A stretch of DNA of 64,000 bases from CAUZIZ01 sp965218775 (lineage in GTDB: Bacteria > Acidobacteriota > UBA6911 > RPQK01 > JAJDTT01): positions 310,001 through 374,000 of the forward strand of contig CBDCLS010000005.1 in assembly GCA_965218775.1 (NCBI GenBank). The letters run 5' to 3'. Position 1 is the stretch's first letter. Every line of letters begins with the position of its first letter. A program made the translations under genes and the position numbers. Positions 63,912 through 64,000 of this stretch are shown here, piece after piece. Below the pieces are notes generated by a model that saw only the letters and a program-made list of their open reading frames with translations, was not told where the DNA came from and ran no database searches.

Positions 63912-64000
63912 GGCACCATGAGGCACTTGTAGTCATCGTCGAGGCCAGAATAGAAGGGCATTACAAAAGGTTTACGGCACTATTAGGATGCCGAACGGAC

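Overview
The window looks like chromosomal DNA of a GC-rich, Gram-negative-type heterotroph. It carries an OmpA-family protein, a di-haem peroxidase, and many lipoprotein, Tat and Sec export signals. A histidine kinase/response regulator/PD40-propeller block, an exported protein with a KPYAQW..SPW motif and IPT/PKD surface proteins recall Acidobacteriota. The sialidases, sulfatase, creatininase, Gfo/Idh/MocA and ELFVDD-type propellers are equally common in Planctomycetes, Poribacteria and other marine or host-associated lineages. The phylum is an inference I hold at moderate confidence.

Layout. 1-2.2 kb: ISNCY-type transposase running off the left edge and a frameshifted RidA gene. 2.3-8.2 kb: amidohydrolase, Gfo/Idh/MocA oxidoreductase, creatininase and two exported proteins. 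8.3-16.4 kb: housekeeping and stress block with an OsmC-family gene whose peroxidatic Cys codon is an in-frame UGA, EF-G (second type), a P-loop ATPase with a SLOG-like tail, YaaA, a CehA/McbA metallohydrolase and a PRMT-like arginine methyltransferase. 16.4-20.4 kb: decayed integrative element bounded by a 23-bp direct repeat, with broken integrase, excisionase-like remnant and a sialidase-like lipoprotein. 20.5-38.5 kb: aldolase, secreted propellers, esterase, MATE pump, sialidase, HAD, aldo-keto reductase, SDR, a glycoside-hydrolase-like gene cut by an IS256 copy, sulfatase and an aspartoacylase-like enzyme. 38.5-46.6 kb: enolase-superfamily/DUF899/membrane-protein operon, broken nitroreductase, SDR plus UxaC, and a third propeller. 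46.8-54 kb: membrane and surface proteins, OmpA-like protein, aminotransferase. 54-64 kb: broken methyltransferase, a sensor kinase split by an IS, its response regulator, a PD40 propeller, a di-haem peroxidase and a truncated secreted protein.

How it fits together. Export signals on sialidases, sulfatase, esterase and propeller enzymes, with UxaC, SDRs and an enolase-superfamily enzyme inside the cell, suggest use of sulfated, sialylated or uronate-containing glycans. Several genes are lost or interrupted by single frameshifts or stops (RidA, integrase, nitroreductase, 2TM barrel protein, IS256 transposase, methyltransferase), and two insertions have readable target duplications. At least six different short inverted-repeat elements lie between or inside genes. 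This is the picture of a genome under mobile-element pressure and gene decay, or partly of an uncorrected assembly.

The most notable single item is the OsmC-type gene at 8282-8746. Its UGA sits exactly where the family has its reactive cysteine, a 7-bp hairpin with a G-starting loop begins 12 nt downstream, and the second cysteine is kept. This fits a selenoprotein.
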